Assembly: GCF_005222675.1 (NCBI RefSeq)
Contig: NZ_STGE01000019.1
Coordinates: 124,001-188,000 of the forward strand
Reading direction: 5' to 3'
Origin: Mycolicibacterium sp. CR10
Lineage (GTDB): Bacteria; Actinomycetota; Actinomycetes; Mycobacteriales; Mycobacteriaceae
Length of the DNA stretch: 64,000 nucleotides
Shown here piece after piece: positions 9,060 through 18,172 of the stretch (position 1 is the stretch's first letter; the number at the start of each line of letters is the position of its first letter). Made by a program: the position numbers and the translations under genes. The notes under the pieces were generated by a model. The model saw nothing but the letters and a program-made list of their open reading frames with translations. It was not told where the DNA came from and did not search any database.

Positions 9060-9075
9060 GCTACCCCAGAGTAAG
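9060..9075 (-). promoter_or_regulatory. Putative autoregulatory operator of the TetR gene
   Basis: Read on the minus strand this is CTTACTCTGGGGTAGC, matching the perfect palindrome at 6002-6017 at 13 of the first 15 bases. It lies 35 bp upstream of the TetR ATG (9025). Confidence 0.6.
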
Positions 9076-9095
9076 CAATAGACCGCCGTTCAGCC

Positions 9096-10295
9096 TCAGC
9101 AGCGCGGTGACGGACCTTTCATCGCCGCGATCCGGTTCACTGCGGCGTCCACGCCCGGCATCGACAACTCCCCCGCCGCGACCGCCTTTTCCAACCGGTC
9201 GAGCACCGCAGGAACCTCCGTGGTGGTGACCCACAATGCGACGTCAGCGCCCGCCTGAAGCGAGCGCAGCACTGCCTCGGCGACGCCGAACCTGTCGGTG
9301 ATGGCCCGCATGCTGGACAGGTCGTCGGTGAACACGGGTCCGTTGAACGGCGGGCCGCCGTAGTCGCCGGAGCGCAGCAGCGCATAAGCCGCGGGGCTGA
9401 GGCTGGCCGGTTCGCTGCCGGTCAGCCCGGGCACCTCCATGTGGCCGACCATCACGCCCACCGGCGCCTGGGCGGTCAGCGTCCGGTAGGGCACCAGGTC
9501 GTTGGCCTGCAGATCGGCCAGCGGCGGGGTGACGACGCTGCCGGCATGGGAATCTCCCGATCCGCGACCATGCCCGGGGAAGTGCTTGAGCACAGGCAGC
9601 ACCCCGGCGTCGCGCAGACCGCGGGCGTACGCACCCGCGTAGTCGGTGACCGCTGTCGGATCCGAACCGAACGACCGGTCGCCGATGACACCCGTGCTGT
9701 TCGCGGCGTCGGTGACATCGACGACGGGCGCGAAGTCGATGGTGATCCCCAAGCCCCGCATCTGCCTGCCCCGGTCGAGTGCGATGCCGTACACCTGTTC
9801 GGGGGTACTGGTCTCGGCGAGCACCTGGGGTGCGGGCTGGGAACCGATGAGACCGGAGAGCCGCGAGACCCGGCCACCCTCCTCGTCGACGCTGACCGCC
9901 AACGGCAGGGGACCGGCCGTGGCGGCGATGTCGGTCAGCGAGCCGTCGGACAACATCGATAGGTCGGTCCAGCTGCCGATCATGATGCCGCCCACGTGCT
10001 GGGAGTCGACGACCGCACGAGCGTCCGCGGCGTTGCTCACCCCGACCATCAGGAGCTGCGCGAGCTTGTCCCGGGTGGTCATCGTGGCCGGATCACCGCA
10101 GACCGGCGCGGCCGGCGCCGGGGCCGGTGCGGCGGGAAGCTGATTGTTCGGAGCCGGGCCGGCGGCCTTCGTCACCATCGCTGACTGCGTTTCGGCGTGG
10201 TCCGCGGGCGACGCGCACCCCACGGTGAGCGCAGCGGCCGCCGCCACCGCCAGCAGGGCTCCAGGGACAGTGCGTCGAACTCGGGGCGCAACCAT
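9096..10295 (-). CDS. lpqI: LpqI, lipoprotein beta-N-acetylglucosaminidase (GH3, NagZ type)
   Basis: A 399-residue exported lipoprotein. The N terminus MVAPRVRRTVPGALLAVAAA is a signal peptide ending at the lipobox LTVGC (Cys about residue 25). The mature part shows GH3 features: FAPVVDV, the NagZ signature KHFPGHGRGSGDSH with the His/Asp dyad, and the nucleophile Asp in PVFTDDLSSM. It removes GlcNAc from cell-wall fragments and acts in muropeptide recycling. Position matches Rv0237. ATG 10295 was chosen because it places the signal peptide at the N terminus. Confidence 0.92.
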   Translation of the reverse strand: MVAPRVRRTVPGALLAVAAAAALTVGCASPADHAETQSAMVTKAAGPAPNNQLPAAPAPAPAAPVCGDPATMTTRDKLAQLLMVGVSNAADARAVVDSQHVGGIMIGSWTDLSMLSDGSLTDIAATAGPLPLAVSVDEEGGRVSRLSGLIGSQPAPQVLAETSTPEQVYGIALDRGRQMRGLGITIDFAPVVDVTDAANSTGVIGDRSFGSDPTAVTDYAGAYARGLRDAGVLPVLKHFPGHGRGSGDSHAGSVVTPPLADLQANDLVPYRTLTAQAPVGVMVGHMEVPGLTGSEPASLSPAAYALLRSGDYGGPPFNGPVFTDDLSSMRAITDRFGVAEAVLRSLQAGADVALWVTTTEVPAVLDRLEKAVAAGELSMPGVDAAVNRIAAMKGPSPRC

Positions 10296-10437
10296 ACGTC
10301 CCGACACTAATGCCAGCCGAAGATGCGATCCACGCCGTGGTCGCCTGCAGCTGCCCGAGCATCCGCAGGTTCGCTGGTCGCCGGCCACATTCAATAGGGT
10401 GTCCTCAAGCGGTGGACGACGAACAGGGGGAGCGACG

Positions 10438-10932
10438 ATGTCGGGTGCGGTGCCCGGTCGAGAGGCCGGGGAGACGAAGGCCGTGATCGTCATCGCCTAC
10501 GACGGCTCACCCTCCGCACGCCGCGCGGTGCACCATGCGGGCAGGTTTCTCGTCGCCGACCGTGCGGTGGTTCTGACCGTGTGGTCACCGCTGGACCGGG
10601 GAACCGACCCGGTGTCCTACGACCTCGACGGACCACCCGATCCGACGGACACCGACGAGGTCGACATCGCGCTGGCCGAAGCCCGGCGCGTCAACGACGA
10701 AGGGTTGGAGTTGGCGCTGACCGCCGGGCTGCCCGCCGAGGCGTTGTGCGTGGCACAGACCTACACGGTGTGGGGCACGATCATCGACGCCGCCGACGAG
10801 GTCGAAGCCGACCTGATCGTCACCGGCACCCGCGCCACCACGGGGTTCAGGTCGCTGATCCAATCCAGTGTGGCCGATCATGTACTGCGCAGGGGGCACC
10901 GCCCGGTGCTGATCGTGCCGCCTGGGCCGTGA
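10438..10932 (+). CDS. Universal stress protein (UspA family)
   Basis: A 164-residue single-domain Usp: the beta1 strand AVIVIAYDGSPSARRAVHHA, then LIVTGTRATTGFRSLIQSSVADHVLRR and PVLIV at the end. The ATP-binding motif G-2X-G-9X-G(S/T) is degenerate: the last glycine is serine, so nucleotide binding is doubtful. The ATG at 10438 follows AGGGGGAG. The gene is divergent from lpqI with 142 bp between, and the small DUF2613 gene follows after 25 bp. Confidence 0.85.
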   Translation: MSGAVPGREAGETKAVIVIAYDGSPSARRAVHHAGRFLVADRAVVLTVWSPLDRGTDPVSYDLDGPPDPTDTDEVDIALAEARRVNDEGLELALTAGLPAEALCVAQTYTVWGTIIDAADEVEADLIVTGTRATTGFRSLIQSSVADHVLRRGHRPVLIVPPGP

Positions 10933-10957
10933 CGCCACGCGTGCTAGTTTGAGGCCC

Positions 10958-11131
10958 ATGGATCGGTTTCTCGTGCCCGCCGCCGCCAGCATCGTCGTCG
11001 GTCTGTTGCTGGGCGCGGCTGCCGTGTTCGGGGTGACGCTGATGGTTCAGCAGGACACCAAGCCGCCGCTGCAGGCGGGCGATCCGGCGTCATCGGTACT
11101 CAACAGGGTCGAGTACGGCGACAGAAGTTAA
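10958..11131 (+). CDS. Small membrane protein Rv0236A-like (DUF2613)
   Basis: A 57-residue protein with one hydrophobic segment (FLVPAAASIVVGLLLGAAAVFGV, residues 4-26) and a short polar tail with TKPPLQAGDPASSVLNRVEYG. Length and position next to aftD match Rv0236A, a DUF2613 protein. It may assist AftD, but this is inference from adjacency only. The ATG at 10958 is preferred over the TTG nine bases earlier. Confidence 0.82.
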   Translation: MDRFLVPAAASIVVGLLLGAAAVFGVTLMVQQDTKPPLQAGDPASSVLNRVEYGDRS

Positions 11132-11156
11132 ATCCCGGGTCGCCCCCGTCGCGGTC

Positions 11157-14100
11157 GTGCCGCTTTCCCGGCGCTGGCTCTGGGCGGTCGCGGCGGCAGC
11201 GCTGGTCCTGACGTTCGCCCAGTCGCCGGGACAGATCTCACCGGACACCAAGCTCGACCTCACCGCCAACCCGCTGCGCTTCCTGGCACGGGCGTTCAAT
11301 CTGTGGAACAGCGACCTGCCGTTCGGTCAGGCGCAGAACCAGGCCTACGGCTACCTGTTTCCGCACGGCACCTTCTTCCTGGCGGGCGATCTGCTCGGCG
11401 TCCCGGGCTGGGTGACGCAACGCCTGTGGTGGGCTCTGCTGCTCGTCGTCGGGTTCTGGGGTGTGCTGCGGGTCGCCGAAGCCTTGGGCATCGGCAGTAC
11501 CAGCTCCCGGCTGATCGGCGCCGTCGCATTCACGCTCTCGCCGCGGGTGCTGACCACGATCGGGGCGATCTCGTCGGAGACGCTGCCGATGATGCTGGCG
11601 CCGTGGGTACTGCTGCCGGTGATCCTGGCTTTGCAGGGCGATCCCCGGATTCGGGTGCTGGCTGCGAGGTCGGGGCTGGCCATCGCAGCGATGGGCGCGG
11701 TCAACGCCGTCGCGACGCTCACCGCATGCCTGTGCGCGGTCGTATGGCTGGCCTGCCATCGACCCAACGGGGTCTGGCGCCGTTTCACGGCGTGGTGGCT
11801 GCTGTGTGTGGCGCTGGCGGTGGCGTGGTGGGTCGTGGCTCTGATACATCTCGGCCGGATCAGTCCGCCATTCCTGGACTTCATCGAATCCTCCGGGGTG
11901 ACCACCCGCTGGATGTCGCTGACCGAGATGCTGCGCGGCACCGGCGCCTGGACACCGTACGTGGCACCGACCGCCACCGCGGGCGCACCGCTGGTCACCG
12001 GAACGGTGGCAGTGCTGGCGACGACGCTGGTGGCCGCGGGCGGACTGGCCGGGCTCGCGCTGCGGACCATGCCCGCCAAGGGCCGGTTGATCACGATCCT
12101 GACCCTCGGCATCGTGCTGTTGGCCGCCGGTTACAGCGGTGGGTTGGGTTCCCCGATCGCGCATCAGGTGCAGGTGTTCCTCGACGCGGACGGCACCCCG
12201 CTGCGAAACCTGCACAAGCTCGAACCGCTGCTGCGCTTGCCGTTAGCGCTCGGGCTGGCCCACCTGCTCGGCCGCATCCCGCTTCCCGGCAGTGCGCCGC
12301 GGACGGTGTGGCGCACCGCGTTCGCCCACCCGGAGCGCGACAAGCGCGTCGCGGTGGGCATTGTGCTGCTCACGGCGCTGACCGCGGCCACATCGCTGGC
12401 CTGGACCGGCAGGCTGACCCCGCCGGGCGCGTTCGACGCCATCCCGCAGTACTGGCAGGACACGGCGGATTGGCTGGATGCCAACAACACCGGGACACCC
12501 GAACCCGGACGTGTCCTGGTGGTGCCCGGCGCACCGTTCGCGACTCAGGTGTGGGGCAACAGCCACGACGAGCCGCTGCAGGTGCTGGGCAGCAGCCCGT
12601 GGGGCGTCCGCGACTCCATTCCGTTGACGCCGCCGGAGACCATCCGCGCGCTGGATTCCGTGCAACGGCTGTTCGCAGCAGGCCGGCCTTCCGCGGGGCT
12701 AGCCGATACCCTTGCTCGACAAGGTATTTCGTATGTCGTGCTCCGCAATGATCTGGATCCCGAGACGTCGAGATCAGCGCGCCCCATCCTGGTGCACCGG
12801 ACGATCGATGGTTCGCCGGGCCTGACGAAGGTGGCGCAGTTCGGCGAACCGGTCGGCCCGGGCACCCTGGAGGGGTTCATCACCGACAGCGGGCTGCGCC
12901 CGCGCTACCCTGCCGTCGAGATCTTCAAGGTCGACAACGCTGCGGCGACGTCGGCCCCCTATGTCGCGGACGCCGACACGATGGCCAGGGTGGACGGTGG
13001 GCCCGAATCGCTGCTGCGACTCGACGAGCGCAGGCGGCTATCGGGTCTGCAGCCGCTGGGTCCGATGCTGCTCACCCCGGACGCGGTGCGCGCCGGGTTG
13101 CCCGCGCCCCTGGTCACGGTGACCGACACGCCGATGGCCCGCGAGATCGACTACGGCCGTGTGGACGACCACTCGTCGGCGATCCGGGCATCCGGCGATC
13201 CCCGCAACACGTTCAACCGGGTGCCTGACTACCCAGCCGGCGACATAGAGCCGATCCACGGGCAGTGGAGCGGAGGCCGACTCTCGGTGTCGAGTTCGGC
13301 GTCGGATTCCACTGCGCTGCCCAATGTCTCACCCGCCTCCGCACCGCCCGCGGCCATCGATGGTGACCCGTCGACGAGCTGGGTGTCCAACGCACTGCAG
13401 AGCGCGATCGGCCAATGGCTGCAGGTCGACTTCGACCACCCGGTGACCAACGCCACGGTCACGATCACCCCGAGCGCCACCGCCGTCGGCGCCCAGGTCC
13501 GACGGCTCGAGGTGGCCACCGTCAACGGCACCACCACGGTGCGTTTCGAAGAGGCGGGCGAACCCGTCACCGTCGCGCTGCCCTACGGCGAGTCCCCATG
13601 GGTGCGCATCACGGCGGTGGCCACCGACGACGGCTCCCCCGGTGTGCAATTCGGCATCACCGATTTCACCGTCACCCAGTACGACGCGAACGGGTTCGCC
13701 CACCCTGTCGACCTCCGCCACACCGTCGAGGTTCCCGGTCCGCCGGCGGGTTCGGCTGTCGCGCAATGGGATCTGGGCACTGAACTCCTGGGACGGCCCG
13801 GCTGCGCCGAGAGCCCCACCGGGATCCGGTGCGCAGCCGCAATGGCATTGGCATCCGAGGAGCCGGTCAACCTGAGCCGAACCCTGACCGTGCCCGAACC
13901 GACGGCGGTGACGCCGACGGTATGGGTGCGTGCCCGCCAGGGCCCCAACCTCGCCCAACTGATCGCGCAACCGGGGACTGCCCGGGCCGAAGGGGACGCC
14001 GACCCGATCGACGTTCTGGGCTCCGCCTACGCCGCCGCCGACGGCGATCCAGCCACAGCGTGGACGGCGCCTCAGCGCGTCGTGCAACCCCGAACACCCC

Positions 14101-15353
14101 CCACTCTCGTGCTGAAGCTGCCCGCGCCGCAGGAGGTGGCGGGCCTGCGGGTGACACCGAGTTCTTCTGCGCTGCCTGCACATCCGACGATGATCGCCGT
14201 CGACCTCGGCGACGGGCCTGAGGTGCGGCGCCTCTCCGAAGGTACCGAGACGCTGCAGCTCAAGCCCCGCCTCACCGACTCGATCACCGTGTCGCTGATG
14301 GAATGGGACAACGTCATCGACCGCACCGCACTCGGTTTCGACCAACTCAAGCCGCCGGGGCTGGCGGAGATCGTGGCGCTCGACGCTCGTGGTGCCCCGA
14401 TCGCGGCTGCCGACGTCGACGTCAACCGTGCGCGGACCGTCAGCATGCCGTGCGGGCAGGGTCCGATCATCGGCGTCGCCGGTCAGTTCGTGCAGACCTC
14501 GGTGACCACCACCGTCGCAGCACTGCTGGACAATCAGCCGGTGCAGGCACGCCCGTGCCGCGGCGAGCCGATCACCCTGCCCGCCGGGCAGCAGGAGTTG
14601 CTGATCAGCCCCGGGCCGGCCTTCATCGTCGACGGTGTCCAGCTCGCGGCGCCACTCGCGGGTGAGATAGTGCCGACCCCAACGGAATCCGTCGACACCG
14701 GCCGGTGGACCAGCGACCACCGTGACATCGAGGTCCCCCCGTCCGACGCGGCCCGCGTGCTCGTCGTTCCCGAGAGCATCAACCCGGGATGGATCGCGCA
14801 GGCCGACGACGGTGCGCCGCTGACCGCCGTCATCGTCAACGGCTGGCAGCAGGGGTGGGTACTGCCCGAGGGAACCGACGGGACGATCACCTTGAGCTTC
14901 GCGTCGAATGGCACCTACCGGGCCGGGTTGATCGGCGGCCTTGCACTACTGCCCCTTCTTCTTGCCCTGGCGTTCGTGCCGGCCCGGCGTCAACCCGCAC
15001 CGCGCGACACCGCCCAGCCGTGGAACCCCAGGACCGTCGCACGCGGCACCGCGGTGGTGGCGGCGGTGGCGGTGATCTCCGGGTTGGCGGGAGTCATCGT
15101 GGCCGGCGCCGCGTTCGGTATCCGTTATCTGCTGCGCAGACGCGAGAACCTCTGGTACACAATGACGGTCGGCACAGCGGCGTCCGGGCTGATCCTGGCC
15201 GGGGCGGCGCTCAGCCAGAACCCGTGGCGCTCGGTCGACGGGTACGTGGGGCACACGGCGGGAGTGCAGTTCCTGGCTCTGCTGTCGGTCATCGCGGTGG
15301 CGGTGTCGGCGGTGCCCTACCCCGAACGCGGCGCGGTTGCGGAGGATGAGTGA
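11157..15353 (+). CDS. aftD: Alpha-(1->3)-arabinofuranosyltransferase AftD
   Basis: A 1398-residue GT-C glycosyltransferase of the plasma membrane that adds arabinofuranose to arabinogalactan and lipoarabinomannan, using decaprenyl-phosphoryl-arabinose. The N terminus has many membrane segments (WLWAVAAAALVLTFA onward to about residue 420). A long extracytoplasmic part follows with carbohydrate-binding-like modules (for example IDGDPSTSWVSNALQSAIGQ and AADGDPATAWTAP, both of discoidin type). Further membrane segments lie near residues 1260-1390. Length (Rv0236c is about 1400) and context support the name. The GTG at 11157 is 25 bp after the DUF2613 gene. Confidence 0.93.
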   Translation: MPLSRRWLWAVAAAALVLTFAQSPGQISPDTKLDLTANPLRFLARAFNLWNSDLPFGQAQNQAYGYLFPHGTFFLAGDLLGVPGWVTQRLWWALLLVVGFWGVLRVAEALGIGSTSSRLIGAVAFTLSPRVLTTIGAISSETLPMMLAPWVLLPVILALQGDPRIRVLAARSGLAIAAMGAVNAVATLTACLCAVVWLACHRPNGVWRRFTAWWLLCVALAVAWWVVALIHLGRISPPFLDFIESSGVTTRWMSLTEMLRGTGAWTPYVAPTATAGAPLVTGTVAVLATTLVAAGGLAGLALRTMPAKGRLITILTLGIVLLAAGYSGGLGSPIAHQVQVFLDADGTPLRNLHKLEPLLRLPLALGLAHLLGRIPLPGSAPRTVWRTAFAHPERDKRVAVGIVLLTALTAATSLAWTGRLTPPGAFDAIPQYWQDTADWLDANNTGTPEPGRVLVVPGAPFATQVWGNSHDEPLQVLGSSPWGVRDSIPLTPPETIRALDSVQRLFAAGRPSAGLADTLARQGISYVVLRNDLDPETSRSARPILVHRTIDGSPGLTKVAQFGEPVGPGTLEGFITDSGLRPRYPAVEIFKVDNAAATSAPYVADADTMARVDGGPESLLRLDERRRLSGLQPLGPMLLTPDAVRAGLPAPLVTVTDTPMAREIDYGRVDDHSSAIRASGDPRNTFNRVPDYPAGDIEPIHGQWSGGRLSVSSSASDSTALPNVSPASAPPAAIDGDPSTSWVSNALQSAIGQWLQVDFDHPVTNATVTITPSATAVGAQVRRLEVATVNGTTTVRFEEAGEPVTVALPYGESPWVRITAVATDDGSPGVQFGITDFTVTQYDANGFAHPVDLRHTVEVPGPPAGSAVAQWDLGTELLGRPGCAESPTGIRCAAAMALASEEPVNLSRTLTVPEPTAVTPTVWVRARQGPNLAQLIAQPGTARAEGDADPIDVLGSAYAAADGDPATAWTAPQRVVQPRTPPTLVLKLPAPQEVAGLRVTPSSSALPAHPTMIAVDLGDGPEVRRLSEGTETLQLKPRLTDSITVSLMEWDNVIDRTALGFDQLKPPGLAEIVALDARGAPIAAADVDVNRARTVSMPCGQGPIIGVAGQFVQTSVTTTVAALLDNQPVQARPCRGEPITLPAGQQELLISPGPAFIVDGVQLAAPLAGEIVPTPTESVDTGRWTSDHRDIEVPPSDAARVLVVPESINPGWIAQADDGAPLTAVIVNGWQQGWVLPEGTDGTITLSFASNGTYRAGLIGGLALLPLLLALAFVPARRQPAPRDTAQPWNPRTVARGTAVVAAVAVISGLAGVIVAGAAFGIRYLLRRRENLWYTMTVGTAASGLILAGAALSQNPWRSVDGYVGHTAGVQFLALLSVIAVAVSAVPYPERGAVAEDE

Positions 15354-15354
15354 C

Positions 15355-16824
15355 ATGACGAACCCGGTGCCCCCGATCGGCACCCAGGTCGCGGTGCTGG
15401 CCGCTGAGGACCCCGACGCGCCCGCGGCCACCTGCGGCGGCGTCACCGTGACGCGAGCGCAGTTGGACGCCAACACCAATCGTGTCGCCCGCCGGTTCGC
15501 CTCATTGGGCGTCGGGCCAGGCGACCATGTGTCGATCGTGCTGCCGAACTCCCTGGACTGGGTGTATTCGGTGGTGGCCTGCTGGAAGCTGGGCGCGGTT
15601 CCCCAACCGCTGTCCGCGCGACTGCCCGACGCCGAATTGGCTGCGCTGCTGGAGTTGCGGCGGCCCGCACTGCTCGTCGGCCGCACAGACCCAACGGGTG
15701 TCACCGCGAGCACCACACCCGATCTCGCGCCGGGCTTCTCCGATGAGCCGCTGCCGGAAGCCGTGTCGCCGGTGTGGAAGTCGATGGCGTCGGGTGGCAG
15801 TACCGGTCGGCCGAAGCTGATCGATGCGGGAGGTGACGGCAGGGTGCCCGCCGCGATCGGCTATCCGCTCGGCGCGCAGGAGGGCGACGTCAACCTGCTG
15901 TCGGTGCCGTTGAGTCACAACACCGGCTTCTCCACGTTCGCGATGGGCCTGCTGCAGGGGCATCACCTTGTGCTGATGCCGCGTTTCGAACCAGAGGAGT
16001 TCCTGCGCCTGGTCACCGAGCATCGGGTGACATTTCTGGCCACGGTGCCGACGATCATGCAGCGACTGCTGCCCGTCTACCGTGCTGACCCGGACGCCTA
16101 CGACCTTTCGTCGATTCGCAGGTTCTGGCATCTGGCGGCACCGTGCCCGCCGGCGGTCAAGAAAGCGTGGATCGAACTGCTCGCCCCAGAGGTGGTCTGG
16201 GAGCTGTACGGCGGCACGGAGTTACAGGCGTTGACATTCATCTCCGGTGACCAGTGGCTGGCGCGCCCGGGTTCGGTGGGCGTGGTCGTCGCCGGCGAGA
16301 TGAAGGTGCTCGACGACGACGGCAACGAGTGCCCGCCCGGGGTGGCCGGGGAGATCTACATGCGGCCATCCCCCGGTGGGCGACCCACGTACCGGTACAT
16401 CGGCAGCTCCGCGAAGTCGCGTGATGGCTGGGACTCGCTCGGCGATCTCGGGTACTTCGACCAGGACGGCTTCCTGTATCTCAACGACCGCAGGGTCGAC
16501 ATGTTCACCGTCGGCGGCCGCAACGTGTACCCCGCCGAGATCGAGTCGGCGCTGGCTGAGCATCCGGAGGTGCTGTCCTGTCTGGCCGTCGGGCTGCCCG
16601 ACGATGATCTTGGTCAGGTGCCGCACGCGATCGTGCAGGCATCGGACGCGGAGATGACCGAGGCGGCGGTGATCGCGTTCCTGGCCGCCCGGATCGCCTC
16701 CTACAAGGTGCCGCGCTCCGTGGAGTTCAGCGACAGGCCCCTGCGCGACGATGCGGGCAAGGCCCGCCGGTCTGCGGTGCGCGACGAGATCATCGCGCGA
16801 CGGCAGGCTCGGTCTCCTCGTTGA
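15355..16824 (+). CDS. Acyl-CoA synthetase (AMP-dependent ligase)
   Basis: A 489-residue ANL-superfamily enzyme. Visible motifs: phosphate loop MASGGSTGRPK (a variant of the usual SSGTTGxPK), WELYGGTE (A5), GWDSLGDLGYFDQDGFLYL (A7), DRRVDMFTVGGRNVYPAEIE (A8) and SYKVPRSVEF (A10). The C-terminal catalytic Lys is expected in DDAGKARRSAV. The ATG at 15355 lies 8 bp after GGAGGA and overlaps nothing but follows the aftD stop by one base, so it is co-transcribed with aftD. Its 3' end overlaps the convergent acyltransferase by 35 bp. M. tuberculosis has other genes in this place. Confidence 0.85.
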   Translation: MTNPVPPIGTQVAVLAAEDPDAPAATCGGVTVTRAQLDANTNRVARRFASLGVGPGDHVSIVLPNSLDWVYSVVACWKLGAVPQPLSARLPDAELAALLELRRPALLVGRTDPTGVTASTTPDLAPGFSDEPLPEAVSPVWKSMASGGSTGRPKLIDAGGDGRVPAAIGYPLGAQEGDVNLLSVPLSHNTGFSTFAMGLLQGHHLVLMPRFEPEEFLRLVTEHRVTFLATVPTIMQRLLPVYRADPDAYDLSSIRRFWHLAAPCPPAVKKAWIELLAPEVVWELYGGTELQALTFISGDQWLARPGSVGVVVAGEMKVLDDDGNECPPGVAGEIYMRPSPGGRPTYRYIGSSAKSRDGWDSLGDLGYFDQDGFLYLNDRRVDMFTVGGRNVYPAEIESALAEHPEVLSCLAVGLPDDDLGQVPHAIVQASDAEMTEAAVIAFLAARIASYKVPRSVEFSDRPLRDDAGKARRSAVRDEIIARRQARSPR

Positions 16825-18028
16825 CCGCGCTGTCCAACGGTGTCGGGTGGAATCGTCTTTCCCAGTGTCGCAACGCATTTCGACAGGGTGACTCCACCAG
16901 CGCGTAACTGACTGCGGCGATCGCGAAGCCGAACACCACCGTCAGCACGAGCACGACGGGCATGTGGCCGTTGAAGGCGAACTCGCCGATCACCGGGAAC
17001 ACCATTGCCAGCGCGGCGAGGTGCCAGATGAACAGGCCGTAGGACCAGCGCCCGAGGGTCACCATCGTCGTGCTGCCCAGGAACCTGTGGGGAGTATCGG
17101 GACGGTCCAGCACCAGCGGGGCGAGCAGCGCCCCGGCCACGATCGCCCCCATCGCGGTCTTGACGATGAACTGATCCACCGTGCCCGGGGTCAGACCTTC
17201 CGGCCCGGCCACCGGTGAGGCGGCCACCAGGAAGGCGGCCACCGCGATCGCCGCCATCAGCACGCGCCGCCGCGCCAGCCGGTGCACCCACCCGACCGGG
17301 TTGACGGTCAGCTCCGCAAGCAGCATTCCCGCCGCGAACCAGGACAGGAACGCCGGTGGCCAGTTGAGTGGATTGACGCCGAAGGGTGTCTCGACGGGGA
17401 TCAGCTGCCACAGCAGCGCCCAGCCCAGGCTCAACACCGCGGCCGCGGCGATGACCCCGATCCGGGCCCGCACCGGCACCCACCTGACCAGCAACGCCAG
17501 AAACGGCAGCGCCACATAGAAGGCCACCTCGACCGAGAGGCTCCACATCTGCGTCAGGCCCGCGGTCAGCGTCAGCGGCACATAGATCTGCGTCAACGTG
17601 AGATTGGCCAGCCACACGGTCAGGTCAGCCTTGGCGTCGGGCAGCAGGGTCAGGATGACGACGACCGCCACCAGATAACCCGGCATGATCCGCACGATGC
17701 GCGAACGCAGGTAGTGGCCGCTCGACGGTCGGGATCGCAGACCCCGCGCCGCTGCGGCGTGGCCGCGCCACAGCAGGAACCCGGAGAGCGCGAAGAACAC
17801 CGCCACCGCGAGGTCGAAGCGACCGAGCAGCCTTCCGGCGACTCCGCCGGTGTGTCCGGTCTGAAACGCCACGTGGGTGACGACGACGCCGATGGCGGCG
17901 CAGGCGCGCATCCCCTCGACGGCGGGGAGGAACCCCCGCGTCCCCCCGACCGTGCCGGCGTCCGCCCGCGGGGCCGGCGTCACGGTTGCGGTCACCTCGA
18001 ACAGTGTGCCCGCACGATCGGTGGGCAC
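16790..18028 (-). CDS. Membrane acyltransferase (acyltransferase 3 / OafA type, Rv0228-like)
   Basis: A 412-residue multi-pass membrane protein of the acyltransferase-3 family, which O-acylates cell-surface sugars. The N-terminal part has the family signature FLPAVEGMRACAAIGVVVTHVAF with the catalytic His, then FDLAVAVFFALSGFLLWR and SRIVRIMPGYLV. About ten hydrophobic segments follow. Position and strand match Rv0228. GTG 18028 is taken as start; GTG 17995 is possible. The last 35 bp overlap the 3' end of the opposite acyl-CoA synthetase gene. Confidence 0.87.
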   Translation of the reverse strand: MPTDRAGTLFEVTATVTPAPRADAGTVGGTRGFLPAVEGMRACAAIGVVVTHVAFQTGHTGGVAGRLLGRFDLAVAVFFALSGFLLWRGHAAAARGLRSRPSSGHYLRSRIVRIMPGYLVAVVVILTLLPDAKADLTVWLANLTLTQIYVPLTLTAGLTQMWSLSVEVAFYVALPFLALLVRWVPVRARIGVIAAAAVLSLGWALLWQLIPVETPFGVNPLNWPPAFLSWFAAGMLLAELTVNPVGWVHRLARRRVLMAAIAVAAFLVAASPVAGPEGLTPGTVDQFIVKTAMGAIVAGALLAPLVLDRPDTPHRFLGSTTMVTLGRWSYGLFIWHLAALAMVFPVIGEFAFNGHMPVVLVLTVVFGFAIAAVSYALVESPCRNALRHWERRFHPTPLDSAVNEETEPAVAR

Positions 18029-18172
18029 GAAAACGGGTAGCCGGACGCCACCGACCCGTCACATTTGGGCGGCGTCGTGAACAGGTTGTACTAAGCGACG
18101 GCCTTAGCTTGTGCTGTTAGGGTCGAACCGGTTTTGGCCCGTCGGTGACGGTGCGCGAAGGGAGACACGGTA

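Noticed and set aside
11303..12751. Long frames overlapping aftD on both strands
   Set aside because: Compositions are Arg/Ala/Gly-rich without family motifs; expected in GC-rich codon usage.
18123..18136. TCGAACCGGTTTTG upstream of the DUF3068 gene as a KstR site
   Set aside because: It matches all but the last fixed base, but AACCGGTT is a common palindrome and the gene has no obvious link to sterol use; kept only as a weak possibility.
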